Assembly: GCF_001424485.1 (NCBI RefSeq)
Contig: NZ_LMQC01000009.1
Span: 1 to 60,130, forward strand
Length of the DNA: 60,130 nucleotides
Reading direction: 5' to 3'
DNA from: Modestobacter sp. Leaf380
GTDB lineage: Bacteria; Actinomycetota; Actinomycetes; Mycobacteriales; Geodermatophilaceae
Shown: positions 16,165 through 24,889 of the stretch, one piece after another
Layout of the letters: each line of letters begins with the position of its first letter
How positions within the stretch are numbered: position 1 is the stretch's first letter
Made by a program: the position numbers and the translations under genes
Notes under the pieces: generated by a model
Databases searched by the model: none
Told to the model about the DNA's origin: nothing
The model's input: only the letters and a program-made list of their open reading frames with translations

Positions 16165-17172
16165 TCAGGCTGTGGGCGACCAGCCCAGCGCCGGGCCCAG
16201 CCGGCCGGCCATGTCGGTGAGGATCTGCACGTAGTCCTCGTGCTCGAAGCTGAACGGCAGCGCGAAGGCCACCTCGGTGACCTGCTGGAAGCCGGCGTGG
16301 GCGTGCAGCTGCTCGGCGATCTGCTCGCTGGTGCCCACGATGTCGGGGGCGAAGAGCAGCTTGCCCGGGCCCTGCGGCTCCCGGGTGCGGGGCAGCCGGG
16401 CGGCGGCGTAGGCCGCGTACTTCTCCCGCTGCGCCGGGGTGGCCGAGTCGGTCGGGATGACGACGAGCCCCTGGGACACCCGGCCCTCGGGGAAGGCCTC
16501 CCGGTAGGCGGCGATCTGCGCGCCCTGGACCCCGGCGAAGTCGGCGTCGGTCGCGCCGGTGAGGACGCTGGAGGTCAGCAGGTTCAGCCGCTGCTCGGCC
16601 GCCCACGCCGCCGACCGGAAGCTGCCCGCGCCGTACCAGACCCGGTCCCGCAGCCCGGGCGAGTGCGGCTGGATCTGGCCGGAGAACACCTCGATGCCCT
16701 GGGTGGTCTCCGTCGTCACCGACTCACCGCCCACCATGTCCAGGAAGCGGCTGACCCGGCCGTAGGTGAAGTCCTCGACGTCGGCGGTGTCGGGGTAGAG
16801 CGCGTCCTTGACGTCGTCCCAGCGCATCGGCTGGCTCACGCTGATGCCGGGGTTGATCCGGCCACCGGACAGCAGGTCGACGGTGGCGAGGTCCTCGGCC
16901 AGCCGCAGCGGGTTCTCCCACGCCAGCGGGGTGACGGCGGTGCCCAGCTCGATCCGCGACGTCCGCTGCGACGCCGCGGCCATGATCGCCACCGGGCTCG
17001 AGACGCCGTACTGCAGGTGCCGGTGCCGCAGCCACGCGCTGTCGAACCCGAGCTCCTCGCCCAGCTGGATCTGGGTCAGCAGCGCCTCCATCCCCGGCGC
17101 CGGGTCGGCACCGTCGAAGGTGCCGATGGTGAGGAAGCCGAGCTTGGCCAGGGGCGCGTCAGACGTGGGCAC
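16165..17172 (-). CDS. LLM-class flavin-dependent oxidoreductase
   Basis: A 335-residue TIM-barrel protein of the luciferase-like monooxygenase class: LGFLTIGTFDG, QLGEELGFDSAWLRHRH, ASQRTSRIELGTAVTPLAWENPLRLAEDLATVDLLSGGRINPG (the canonical F420/FMN segment) and VWYGAGSFRSAAWAAEQRLNLL. Actinobacterial members bind F420 or FMN. The GTG at 17170-17172 starts just before the first barrel strand; longer upstream frame is low-quality sequence. A long hairpin separates it from the glycosidase gene upstream. Substrate unknown. Confidence 0.92.
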   Translation of the reverse strand: MPTSDAPLAKLGFLTIGTFDGADPAPGMEALLTQIQLGEELGFDSAWLRHRHLQYGVSSPVAIMAAASQRTSRIELGTAVTPLAWENPLRLAEDLATVDLLSGGRINPGISVSQPMRWDDVKDALYPDTADVEDFTYGRVSRFLDMVGGESVTTETTQGIEVFSGQIQPHSPGLRDRVWYGAGSFRSAAWAAEQRLNLLTSSVLTGATDADFAGVQGAQIAAYREAFPEGRVSQGLVVIPTDSATPAQREKYAAYAAARLPRTREPQGPGKLLFAPDIVGTSEQIAEQLHAHAGFQQVTEVAFALPFSFEHEDYVQILTDMAGRLGPALGWSPTA

Positions 17173-17232
17173 GTCCCCGGCAACCCCCGGGGTGCCCGGC
17201 TGCTTCCCGCCGGGCGACGACGAGGGCAGGGT

Positions 17233-17288
17233 CCCGCCGTCCAGGCGCGTTGTCACGCTGCAGCGCGGCAGTCGGCCTGGACGGCGGG
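17233..17288. terminator. 14-bp inverted repeat with structured loop after the glycosidase gene
   Basis: CCCGCCGTCCAGGC (17233-17246) and its exact complement (17275-17288) flank a 28-base loop that itself contains CGCTGCAGCG. It lies nine bases past the glycosidase stop and 60 bp before the LLM gene start, both on the minus strand, so it probably terminates the former; it could also act as a leader structure for the latter. Confidence 0.6.
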
Positions 17289-17296
17289 AGGATGCC

Positions 17297-20026
17297 TCAG
17301 GACCAGCGCGGGTCCGGGGGCAGCCGCGGGTTGAGCAGGTGTGCCACCAGCGCGGTCCAGCCGGTCTGGTGCGTGGCGCCCAGGCCCTCGCCGGTGTCGC
17401 CGTCGAAGAACTCGCTGAACGTGGGGTGCTGGGACCACAGCGGGGAGTCCGAGGACTCGATGCGGTCACCGTCGGCGGGGCGCTTGCCGTCGACGGGGCG
17501 GAAGAGCGCGGTGAGCCCGTTGTCGATGAGGTCGGCGGCGTCGACGAGGGTGCAGCGGTTCCCCGACCCGGTGGGCAGCTCGATGGTGAACGAGTCGCCG
17601 TAGTGCCGGCCCAGGGTGCGCAGCTTGTCCGCCAGCAGCACGTTCACCGGGAACCAGACCGGGCCGCGCCAGTTGGAGTTGCCGCCGAACAGCGCGGTGC
17701 GGGACTCCCCCGGCTCGTACTCGATGCGCGCGTCCCGGCCACCGACCCGGGCGATGACCTCACCGGTGGACTTGGACAGCGACCGGATGCCGAAGGGCGA
17801 GAGGAACTCCTCGGTGTCGAACATCCGGGTGAGGATCCGCTCGAGGCGGTCCCGGTCGACCAGCGACAGGATCATCTTGCGGCCCTCGGGCGCCGACCGG
17901 CTGCGCAGCGGCGCCACCAGCTCGGGACGGCGGCGCTGCAGCCAGCGCAGCCGCTCGGTGACGTCGGGGACCTCCTGGGTGATCCAGTGCGGCACCTCGG
18001 TCACCCCGAGGATCGGCAGCAGCCCGACCATCGAACGCACCCGCATCGGCTGCGGTGTGCCGTCGGGGGCGACCAGGACGTCGTAGAAGAAGCCGTCCTC
18101 CTCGTCCCACAGCGACACCTCGTGCGAGCCGAACGCGTTCATCGCCTCGGCGATGGACAGGAAGTGCTCGAGGAACTTGGTGGCGGTGCCGTCCCACGCC
18201 TTGTCGTAGCGGGACAGCTCCAGCGCGATCTTGAACATCTGCTGGCAGTAGAACGCCATCCAGCTGGTCGCGTCGGACTGCTCCAGCCGGTACCCCGGCG
18301 GCAGTGGCGCGGACCGGTCGAACAGCGCGATGTTGTCCATCCCGAGGAAGCCGCCCTCGAAGACGTTGGAGCCGTCGGCGTCCTTGCGGTTGACCCACCA
18401 GGAGAAGTTCAGCAGCAGCTTGGTGAACACCCGGACCAGGAACTCGCGGTCCCGGTAGCCGTCGATCCGGTAGACGTGCCAGGCGGCCCAGGCGTGCACC
18501 GGCGGGTTGACGTCGCCGAAGGCCCACTCGTAGGCCGGCAGCTGGCCGTTGGGGTGCATGGCCCACTCACGGCACATCAGCACGAGCTGTTCCTTGGCGA
18601 AGTCGGGGTCGACGTGCGCCAGCGGGATGGTGTGGAAGGCGGTGTCCCAGGCGGCGAACCACGGGTACTCCCACTCGTCGGGCATCGAGATGACGTCGGC
18701 GAGGGCCAGGTGCCGCCAGGTCGTGTTGCGGCGCCCCTTGGCGGCCCGGCCGGCGGGCGCGGGGACGTCGGGGTCGCCGTCGAGCCACTGGGAGACGTCG
18801 AAGCGGTACAGCTGCTTGGTCCACAGCAGCCCGGCGTAGGCGCGGCGCGCGACGTGGGTGTCGTCGGCGGACAGCCCCGGGTGGATGACCGAGCGGTAGA
18901 AGTCGTCGGCCTCGGTGCGCCGGGAGGTCATCACCTCGTCGAAGCCGCCGTCGAACATTCCGTCGACGGGCTCCTCGGTGGTCAGCCGCAGCTTGACGGT
19001 GACCGTCTCGCCGGGGGCGACGGCGTCCCACTGGTACCAGAACGCGGCCTTGGTGCCCGAGTCGCTGGGGTTGATCGCGGACTTGTCGCCGTGCACGACG
19101 CGGCGGTTGATGCCGTCCTTGGGGTACTTGCTGGCGTTGCGCCGGTCGCCGAACAGCCGCACCGAGTCGGTCTCGTTGTCGCAGCACAGCACCTTCGGGG
19201 AACCCTCGGCTGCCAGGACGTACCTGCCCAGGAAGCCGTGCTCGGCCTCCACGGCCTCCAGCCCGGACGCCGTCAGGGTGGGCGCGAGCAGCTGGGTCAG
19301 GTGGCCCTGGCGCTTGTCCCCGCCCCAGGACCAGGTGTTGCGGAACCAGACCTGCGGCAGCAGGTGCAGCGGCGCCGGGTCCGGGCCGTGGTTGGTGGCG
19401 GTGACGGTGATGCAGACGTCGTCCGGGGCTGCCTTGGCGTAGGTGACCTGGACGTCGAAGAAGCGGTCCTCGTCGAGCACGCCGGTGTCGGACAGCTCGT
19501 ACTCGCGCTCCATCCGGGACCGCTTCTCGTTCTCCTCGCGCAGCTTGGCGTAGGGGTACTCGGCCTGCGGGTAGCGGTAGAGCCACTGCACCCAGGAGTG
19601 TGTGGGGGTGCCGTCGACGGCCCACCAGTGCTCCTTGGCGTCCTCGCCGTGGTTGCCCTCGTCGTTGGTCAGGCCGAACAGCCGCTCCTTGAGGATCGGG
19701 TCCTTGCCGTTCCACATCGCGACGGAGAAGTTGAGGAACCCGTAGCGGTCGCAGAACCCGCCCAGCCCGTCCTCGCCCCAGCGGTAGGCGCGGGCGACGG
19801 CGTGGTCGAAGGGGAAGCCGGCCCAGGCGTCGCCGTCCTCGGAGTAGTCCTCGCGGACGGTGCCCCACTGGCGGCCGGCCAGGTAGGGGCCCCACATGCG
19901 CCACGGCGCGTTCATGTCGGTGGACTCGGCGAGCCGGGCGTGCTCGGCGCTGCGCGGCTCGACCGCGTCCTGCGGTCCCGGCGGGGCCAGCGGGCGGGGT
20001 TTGGGGTGCGGTGCGCGGGCTGACAC
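17297..20026 (-). CDS. GH63-like glucosidase (MGH1-like catalytic domain)
   Basis: A 909-residue cytosolic enzyme. [27 protein letters not shown] and [18 protein letters not shown] are the conserved start of the actinobacterial glucosidase family with an (alpha/alpha)6 barrel. [18 protein letters not shown] holds the likely general acid aspartate, and [11 protein letters not shown] the region of the base, by analogy with GH63 enzymes such as Ygj[24 protein letters not shown] is the signature segment between them. [18 protein letters not shown] lies near the C-terminus. Expected role: alpha-glucoside or mannosylglycerate-type hydrolysis. No signal peptide. GTG start; an upstream divergent region has two dyads. 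Confidence 0.9.
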   Translation of the reverse strand: MSARAPHPKPRPLAPPGPQDAVEPRSAEHARLAESTDMNAPWRMWGPYLAGRQWGTVREDYSEDGDAWAGFPFDHAVARAYRWGEDGLGGFCDRYGFLNFSVAMWNGKDPILKERLFGLTNDEGNHGEDAKEHWWAVDGTPTHSWVQWLYRYPQAEYPYAKLREENEKRSRMEREYELSDTGVLDEDRFFDVQVTYAKAAPDDVCITVTATNHGPDPAPLHLLPQVWFRNTWSWGGDKRQGHLTQLLAPTLTASGLEAVEAEHGFLGRYVLAAEGSPKVLCCDNETDSVRLFGDRRNASKYPKDGINRRVVHGDKSAINPSDSGTKAAFWYQWDAVAPGETVTVKLRLTTEEPVDGMFDGGFDEVMTSRRTEADDFYRSVIHPGLSADDTHVARRAYAGLLWTKQLYRFDVSQWLDGDPDVPAPAGRAAKGRRNTTWRHLALADVISMPDEWEYPWFAAWDTAFHTIPLAHVDPDFAKEQLVLMCREWAMHPNGQLPAYEWAFGDVNPPVHAWAAWHVYRIDGYRDREFLVRVFTKLLLNFSWWVNRKDADGSNVFEGGFLGMDNIALFDRSAPLPPGYRLEQSDATSWMAFYCQQMFKIALELSRYDKAWDGTATKFLEHFLSIAEAMNAFGSHEVSLWDEEDGFFYDVLVAPDGTPQPMRVRSMVGLLPILGVTEVPHWITQEVPDVTERLRWLQRRRPELVAPLRSRSAPEGRKMILSLVDRDRLERILTRMFDTEEFLSPFGIRSLSKSTGEVIARVGGRDARIEYEPGESRTALFGGNSNWRGPVWFPVNVLLADKLRTLGRHYGDSFTIELPTGSGNRCTLVDAADLIDNGLTALFRPVDGKRPADGDRIESSDSPLWSQHPTFSEFFDGDTGEGLGATHQTGWTALVAHLLNPRLPPDPRWS

Positions 20027-20040
20027 GGCGAGGAGCGTGC

Positions 20041-20095
20041 CACGCGCGTGTGACAGAACGGGTGACCCCTGGCCGGGAGGGGACGAGGGTCACCC
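20041..20095. promoter_or_regulatory. two dyads in the divergent region of glycosidase and TPR genes
   Basis: CACGCGCGTG (20041-20050) is a perfect palindrome, and GGGTGACCC (20060-20068) is repeated inverted as GGGTCACCC (20087-20095) across an 18-base spacer. They fill the gap between the divergent starts at 20026 and 20112 and are candidate operators. No regulator gene lies next to them. Confidence 0.4.
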
Positions 20096-20111
20096 CGCCT
20101 ACTGTCGGCGT

Positions 20112-20660
20112 GTGCGTGGACCACTGAGCCAGGACGACGTCGAGGCCGCCGGCGGTCACCACTCCCCCGAGGGCCACCGGGCGCTCGCCGAGACCGTGCT
20201 GGGCTGGGCCGCCGACCCGCACCCGGACGACGAGGTCACCCCCGCGGAGCTGCTCGTCGACGCCGGGTGGCACCTGGACCTGGCCGGGGACACCGACGCC
20301 GCACTCGCCGTCTTCCGGCGCGCGCTGGAGGCCGGCCCGACCGTGCCGGACGCGCGCTGCTCCATGGCGGCGGTGCTGCTGGCCTCCGAGCGGACCGCGG
20401 AGGCCCGCGAGGTGGCCGACGAGCTGCGCCGGGCGAAGCCGCCGATCGCGACCTGCTCGGCGATGGCCGGGGTCTTCGAGACCGCCGGCGACCTGGCCCA
20501 GGCGGCGCGCTGGACGGCGATCGGGCTGGCCCGCCTGGAGCTGTCCACGGACTTCGACGTGGTCGACGGCGAGGCCGAGCTGCTGCTGACCACGCGGGCC
20601 CGGGTGCGCGCCGCCCAGGGCCTGCCCCCGGACCGGCCGCCGGTGGAACCCGCTCCCTAG
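20112..20660 (+). CDS. tetratricopeptide-like protein
   Basis: A 182-residue protein with GTG start (VRGPLSQDDVEAAGGHHSPEGH). AELLVDAGWHLDLAGDTDAALAVFRRALEAGPTVPDARCSMAAVLLASERTAEAREVADEL contains two or more TPR-like helix pairs, followed by AGVFETAGDLAQAARWTAIGLARLE, a third. A Pro-rich tail ends the protein. Probably a cytosolic adaptor; no partner is evident. The 20670-21122 gene starts nine bases after its stop, so they may be co-transcribed. Confidence 0.8.
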   Translation: MRGPLSQDDVEAAGGHHSPEGHRALAETVLGWAADPHPDDEVTPAELLVDAGWHLDLAGDTDAALAVFRRALEAGPTVPDARCSMAAVLLASERTAEAREVADELRRAKPPIATCSAMAGVFETAGDLAQAARWTAIGLARLELSTDFDVVDGEAELLLTTRARVRAAQGLPPDRPPVEPAP

Positions 20661-20669
20661 CGTGGGGGC

Positions 20670-21122
20670 ATGGGCCTCTTCAGCCGCACACCCCGCGCCG
20701 CACTCGACCTGCCCCCGGTGCCGGCGGCCTGGGCACCGTTCCAGGCCCGACTGCGCGACGCGATGACGGTCTGCGAGACGCACCAGGCCGAGGCGTGGCT
20801 GTTCCTCACCCCGCCGGCGCGCAACGCCCCGCACGTGGGGGTCATGCACATGCGGGCGACGCGGAAGTCGTTCTCGGGCTGGGGCGTGAGCGTCAACGGC
20901 ATCACCGTCCCGCCGGAGGTGGCGGTGCACTTCCCGCCGTCGGTGGACCGCTGGGAGACCCCGCACGACCTCTCGACCACCGAGGCCTCGGCCGCGGCGA
21001 CCTGGTTCCTGGCCTGCCACGTCCCCGAGCCGGCGGACGTCGTCCCCAGCCTCAGCGACGACGCCCCGATGGACCTGCCGCCGGCGACCGCACAGGCCGT
21101 GCTCCGCTCACTGGCCGGCTGA
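20670..21122 (+). CDS. hypothetical protein
   Basis: A 150-residue protein (MGLFSRTPRAALDLPPVP...). The mix of strands and helices (AEAWLFLTPPARN, VGVMHMRATRKSFSGWGVSVNGITVPPEVAVHF) looks like a compact alpha/beta fold. No family recognised. ATG follows CGTGGGGGC at weak ribosome-binding strength. A 30-bp perfect palindrome just beyond its stop serves as terminator. Confidence 0.75.
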   Translation: MGLFSRTPRAALDLPPVPAAWAPFQARLRDAMTVCETHQAEAWLFLTPPARNAPHVGVMHMRATRKSFSGWGVSVNGITVPPEVAVHFPPSVDRWETPHDLSTTEASAAATWFLACHVPEPADVVPSLSDDAPMDLPPATAQAVLRSLAG

Positions 21123-21130
21123 GACGAGCG

Positions 21131-21160
21131 CGGCCCCGCCCGCAGCTGCGGGCGGGGCCG
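21131..21160. terminator. bidirectional terminator palindrome
   Basis: CGGCCCCGCCCGCAG followed directly by its reverse complement makes a perfect 30-bp palindrome. It sits between two convergent stops (21122 on plus, 21168 on minus), so it can terminate both transcripts. Confidence 0.8.
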
Positions 21161-21167
21161 GAGGCGA

Positions 21168-21302
21168 CTACTTCTTCTTGGCCTTCGACTTCGCCTTGGC
21201 CTTGGCCTTCTTCGCCTTCAGCTTCACCTTGGCCTCCTTGGCCTTGGACTTCAGCTTCGACTCGGCCTTCTTGCCGGACTTCTTGGTCGCGGTCTTCGCC
21301 AT
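21168..21302 (-). CDS. 44-residue Lys/Ala-rich basic protein
   Basis: The minus strand encodes MAKTATKKSGKKAESKLKSK and continues as AKE, AKV and repeated KAK units to KAKKK, ending in TAG: 21 lysines in 44 residues and no aromatic residue. The composition resembles the basic C-terminal tails of actinobacterial histone-like proteins (HupB/Lsr2-type tails), so DNA or RNA binding is plausible, but there is no folded domain. The ATG follows GGAGCAGGG. It ends at the bidirectional terminator. The opposite strand shows a Phe/Ala/Leu-rich open frame, which is its shadow. Confidence 0.7.
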   Translation of the reverse strand: MAKTATKKSGKKAESKLKSKAKEAKVKLKAKKAKAKAKSKAKKK

Positions 21303-21382
21303 CCCTGCTCCTCAGTCGGTGGTCTCCCGTGGGCCGACGAGAGTAACGGGCGTCTCATCTCCACCTGCCGGACACCTCCCGG

Positions 21383-22312
21383 TCACTCGCAGGCGAGGCC
21401 GTCGCCGTCGCCGTCCATGTCGGTGCGGTAGCCCGGCTCACCGACCCGCAGGGGTGCCGCACCGGCCGCCCGGACGGCGGCGCAGTCGGCGTACTCCCCC
21501 GCCGGAGCCGGACTCGGAGGCGGAGCCGGAGCCGGAGCCGAGGCACCGGTGTCGAGAGGGACCGTCGACGAGCCGGGAAGCGGCTGGTCGGGGCACTCAC
21601 CCAGGACCCGGGCCATCGCGTCGTGCTCGGGCTGTGTGGTCCAGAGCCCGTACCCGGCCTTGACCGCGACCTGGCGGGCCACGTAGTCGCAGCGGTAGCC
21701 GCGGTCCGGGGGCAGCCAGGTGGCGGCGTCGCCGTCGCCCTTCTGCTGGTTGAGCGGGCCGTCGACGGCGAGCAGGTTGAGCGGGTCGTTGGCGAACGCG
21801 GCGCGGGTGTCGTCGTCCCAGCCCTGCGCGCCGGTCTGCCAGCCGTTGGACAGCGCGACGACGTGGTCGATCTGCACCAGCTCGCTGGTGCCCTCCCCGC
21901 GGGTGAAGGTGATCGTGGTGCCGGAGTAGGGGTCGGCCAGGGTCCCGGTGAGCACGACGCAGTCCCGGGTACCGGGCTTGAACGTCTCCTCCACCAGGTC
22001 GCGGGCCAGCACGTCGTTGCGGGTGTCGCAGCCGTTGCGGTCGGTGTCGACCCAGCCGGCCCCGAACCGGTCGCGGTCGTAGCCGGTCTGCGGCGCGCGG
22101 CCCTTCACCGGGATGGTCGCCAGCGCGGCGAGCGCGCTGCCGGGCGCGGCGTTGACAGCGACCGGCGGGACGGCGGCGGACGGGACGGCGGCCGAGGCGT
22201 CGGGCGCCGCCGTCGTGTCCTGCGCGGCGGCGGGCTGGTCCAGGACGGCACAGCCGCCGGTGGTCAGCGCGACGAGGGCGGCGGCGGTGGCGAGCAGGCC
22301 GCGGGACGGCAT
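21383..22312 (-). CDS. lipoprotein HNH/DUF1524 nuclease with excalibur domain
   Basis: A 309-residue protein. The signal peptide ends in a lipobox (ALTTGGC, lipidated Cys 21). After a Pro/Ala linker come DRDRFGAGWVDTDRNGCDTRNDVLARDL and VQIDHVVALSNGWQTGAQ, the IDHVVAL catalytic strand of the HNH (DUF1524) family, then DPLNLLAVDGPLNQQKGDGDAATWLPP. The last 40 residues (YADCAAVRAAGAAPLRVGEPGYR, DMDGDGDGLACE) are an excalibur calcium-binding domain. Likely a surface-attached DNase that scavenges DNA. The C-terminal Pro/Ser linker joins the two domains. Confidence 0.93.
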   Translation of the reverse strand: MPSRGLLATAAALVALTTGGCAVLDQPAAAQDTTAAPDASAAVPSAAVPPVAVNAAPGSALAALATIPVKGRAPQTGYDRDRFGAGWVDTDRNGCDTRNDVLARDLVEETFKPGTRDCVVLTGTLADPYSGTTITFTRGEGTSELVQIDHVVALSNGWQTGAQGWDDDTRAAFANDPLNLLAVDGPLNQQKGDGDAATWLPPDRGYRCDYVARQVAVKAGYGLWTTQPEHDAMARVLGECPDQPLPGSSTVPLDTGASAPAPAPPPSPAPAGEYADCAAVRAAGAAPLRVGEPGYRTDMDGDGDGLACE

Positions 22313-22470
22313 GGGACTCCCGGGGTGGGCGGACGGGGACGTCCGATCCTGCGTCGCCGGACGGACCGGGTGCGGCCGCGACACGCACCGGACCGCGTCC
22401 ACCACCAGGCCCTTGCCGCCGGCCGGCGGGGCGAGCACGCTCGTGGCGTGCTCGCTGCCGGGGTCCAGCC

Positions 22471-23727
22471 GTGACGACGGCCGTGGGCGCGGTCCGCCGC
22501 CTCGGGGTCCGGCCGGTGGTGGCCGGGGCCGCCGTCGTCGGGGTGGCGTCGGCGACGGCGCTGCACGCGGCCGGCGACGGTGGGTTCGCTACCGCCCCGG
22601 TCGGGGTGCTCGCGCTGGGCGCTGCCGCGGTGGCCGCTGCCTCGGTCGGCTCTCGGGCGGCCGCGGGGTTGGCCGGCTGGCTGGTGCTCTACCTGGCTGC
22701 CTCGGTGTGGGCGGTGCTCGCAGCGCGCTCCGGTGGCGGTGCGTTCGCCGTCGCCGTCTGGAACGCCGCATGGATCCCGCCGCTGGGCGCCGCGCAGCTG
22801 ACCGTGGCCGCTGCGGTGCGCCGTCGCGCCGGTGCTGCATGGGACGCCCGGCTGCTGACCGCTGTGCTGGCCGCGGCGGTGCTGGCCGCCGTGCTGCTGA
22901 CCTCGGCCGGCGACCCGTTCGCCGGGCTGCCGACGGTGGCGCCCGAGGCGTGGCGCAGCGCGCTGGCCCCGGTCGGGGATGCGCTGACGGTGGCCGGCCT
23001 GGCGGCCCTGCTGCTGCTCCCGGTGCGGCTGGGCCGGGCCGCCAGGTCGTCGACGGGGCCGTCCCGGGCTGCGTTCGGGGTGGCGGCGGCCGGGGCGTCG
23101 GCGGCGCCGCTGACCGTGGTGTTCTGCCTGCTGCTCGCCGTGGCCCGGGACCCGGGCGCGATCGACCCGGAGCTCGGGTCGATCGCCTTCCTCGTCGCGC
23201 TGGCCGGCGGCTGCGCGTTCGCCTGCGGGTGCGCGGTGCTCGCCCGCCGTCCCGACGTGCCGGCCCGCACCCTGCTGCTGGTGGTCCGGGCGACCGGGCT
23301 GGGGTCGGCCGTGCTGGTGGTGCTCGGGGTCGGCACGCTGCTCGCGGCACCGGCGGTCGCCCTGGGTCCGACGGCGACCGCGCTCGTCGTCGCCGTCGTG
23401 ACGCTGGTGTGCGCAGGCGTCGCGTGGGCCGTCGCGGACCGGCTCGCCGGTGCCCTCACCCGGCTGCCGGAACCGGCGGCCCAGCCCGCGGACGAGCCGG
23501 ATGCGGGGCCGGTCCAGGTGCCCGGGCTGACCCCGCGGGAGAGCGAGGTGCTCGGGCTGCTCGCCGAGGGTGCGAGCAACGCGGGCATCGCCGCGGCCCT
23601 GGTGATCTCCGAGCGGACCGTCGACGCGCACCTGCGTTCGGTGTTCACCAAGCTCGACCTGCGCCCGGACGGCGCCGGCAACCGGCGGGTGCAGGCCGCG
23701 CGCATCTGGTTGTCCACGGGACGCTGA
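22471..23727 (+). CDS. membrane-integrated LuxR-type transcriptional regulator
   Basis: A 418-residue protein. About nine or ten hydrophobic segments fill residues 10-330, followed by a short acidic linker and a C-terminal LuxR helix-turn-helix (LTPRESEVLGLLAEGASNAGIAAALVISERTVDAHLRSVFTKLDL). So the DNA-binding domain hangs from a polytopic membrane sensor rather than a receiver domain. The GTG at 22471 directly precedes the first membrane segment. No kinase is nearby. Target unknown; it may be the small membrane-protein gene at 23824. Confidence 0.87.
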   Translation: MTTAVGAVRRLGVRPVVAGAAVVGVASATALHAAGDGGFATAPVGVLALGAAAVAAASVGSRAAAGLAGWLVLYLAASVWAVLAARSGGGAFAVAVWNAAWIPPLGAAQLTVAAAVRRRAGAAWDARLLTAVLAAAVLAAVLLTSAGDPFAGLPTVAPEAWRSALAPVGDALTVAGLAALLLLPVRLGRAARSSTGPSRAAFGVAAAGASAAPLTVVFCLLLAVARDPGAIDPELGSIAFLVALAGGCAFACGCAVLARRPDVPARTLLLVVRATGLGSAVLVVLGVGTLLAAPAVALGPTATALVVAVVTLVCAGVAWAVADRLAGALTRLPEPAAQPADEPDAGPVQVPGLTPRESEVLGLLAEGASNAGIAAALVISERTVDAHLRSVFTKLDLRPDGAGNRRVQAARIWLSTGR

Positions 23728-23823
23728 GCAGGGTGTTCGCGGAATAGGTGCTGAGGCCGATGCGTCGGGAGGCGGCGCTGGCGACGGTGGACACCCCGTC
23801 CCGACGTGCCCCTGGAGGCCCCC

Positions 23824-24486
23824 GTGTCCGCGAGCGTCCTGACTCCCCCGACCACCGTCCACCGTCGTCCCCCGGCCGCGCTGCTGGTCCTCTTCGGCCT
23901 GCTCGTGCTCTCCCTGGTGGCGCGACTGGTGTTCACGCTGACCGAACCGCCCTTCGACGGCTCACTGCGCTACGACGACCTGATCGCGATGGACGGCGCC
24001 TACTGGCCGCTGAACCTGTACCTGGGCGGGCCGGGCTACCTGGTGTCGTTCGTGTCGACGGCGGTCTTCCTGGTGCTGCTCGGCCGTGGCCACGGGTCCG
24101 CTCTGACGCTGGCCGGCGCACTGCTGGTCGGCCTCGGCGGGACTGTCTTCTCCCTGGCGATCACGGCAGAGGCGCTGCCCTTCGCGCACGCCGTCGACCC
24201 CACCCTGTTCGGCGAGGCCGAGGGACGGGCGTGGGTGAGCACGCTCAACGGCCGGCTGGACCTGCTGGCCCCGGCGATCGTCGGTTCACAGGTCGCCATC
24301 GGCGTCGGCGGCCTCGTCGGGCTGGTCGGGGTGTTGCTGTCCCGGACCACACCGCGCTGGGCACCGGTCGCGGGGATCGTGGGCATCGTGGTGTCCCAGG
24401 TGCTGCCGCTCGCGGCACTGGGTTACCTGCTGCAGCTGGTGGTGCTGGCCGGGATCGGCTGGGCCGGGTCGCGGGTCCGCCGATGA
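23824..24486 (+). CDS. multi-pass membrane protein, unknown
   Basis: A 220-residue protein with five hydrophobic segments (LLVLFGLLVLSLVARLVF, YLVSFVSTAVFLVLL, LAGALLVGLGGTVFSLAI, VAIGVGGLVGLVGVLLS, VAGIVGIVVSQVLPLAALGYLLQLVVLAGIGW). GTG at 23824 follows CTGGAGG with a six-base gap. A polar loop between segments 1 and 2 (TEPPFDGSLRYDDLIAMDGAYWP) is well conserved in appearance but not recognised. It follows the LuxR gene by 96 bp on the same strand. Confidence 0.75.
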   Translation: MSASVLTPPTTVHRRPPAALLVLFGLLVLSLVARLVFTLTEPPFDGSLRYDDLIAMDGAYWPLNLYLGGPGYLVSFVSTAVFLVLLGRGHGSALTLAGALLVGLGGTVFSLAITAEALPFAHAVDPTLFGEAEGRAWVSTLNGRLDLLAPAIVGSQVAIGVGGLVGLVGVLLSRTTPRWAPVAGIVGIVVSQVLPLAALGYLLQLVVLAGIGWAGSRVRR

Positions 24487-24540
24487 GTCCGGCCGCACAC
24501 GGCAGTCCTACCCGCAACGCCCACCCCGCAGGAGGCCCCG

Positions 24541-24873
24541 ATGACCGTCACGCACGCCCTGGCCAGCCTCGTCGTCACCGACCTGGCCCGCGCCGAGGAC
24601 TGGTACGCCGCGCTCCTCGGCCGCGCCCCCGACGCCCGCCCGATGGCGGGCCTGCTCGAGTGGCACCTGGACTCCGGTGGCGTGCAGGTGTTCACCGAGC
24701 CCGACCGGGCCGGCCGCTCCGGCGTGACGCTGGCCGTCGACGACCTGGACGCCCTCGCCGCGACGCTCACCGCGGCGGGCGTCGAGCACGGCGGACCGAC
24801 CCGGGCGACGTCGTCCCGACTGCTGCAGCTGAGCGACCCCGACGGCAACCGCGTCGTGCTGACCGGTCCGTGA
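24541..24873 (+). CDS. VOC-family (glyoxalase-like) protein
   Basis: A 110-residue single-module protein: MTVTHALASLVVTDLARAEDWYAALLGR is the first strand-helix of a VOC half, GVQVFTEPDRAGRSGVTLAVDDLDALAATL the middle, and LLQLSDPDGNRVVLTGP the closing strands. ATG follows GGAGG. Metal ligands cannot be fixed with certainty. Precedes a second VOC gene by 16 bp, so the two are likely an operon. Confidence 0.9.
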   Translation: MTVTHALASLVVTDLARAEDWYAALLGRAPDARPMAGLLEWHLDSGGVQVFTEPDRAGRSGVTLAVDDLDALAATLTAAGVEHGGPTRATSSRLLQLSDPDGNRVVLTGP

Positions 24874-24889
24874 CCAGAGAGGACGAGAG

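Noticed and set aside
16808-20023. A 1071-codon plus-strand open frame over the glycosidase region
   Set aside because: It is antisense to a gene with clear catalytic motifs; its residues are Gly/Arg/Val-rich with no recognisable domain, as expected for a GC-rich shadow frame.
21178-21663. Hydrophobic plus-strand frame (Phe/Ala/Leu-rich) that could pass for a membrane protein
   Set aside because: The hydrophobic run is the complement of the Lys/Ala codons of the 44-residue basic protein.
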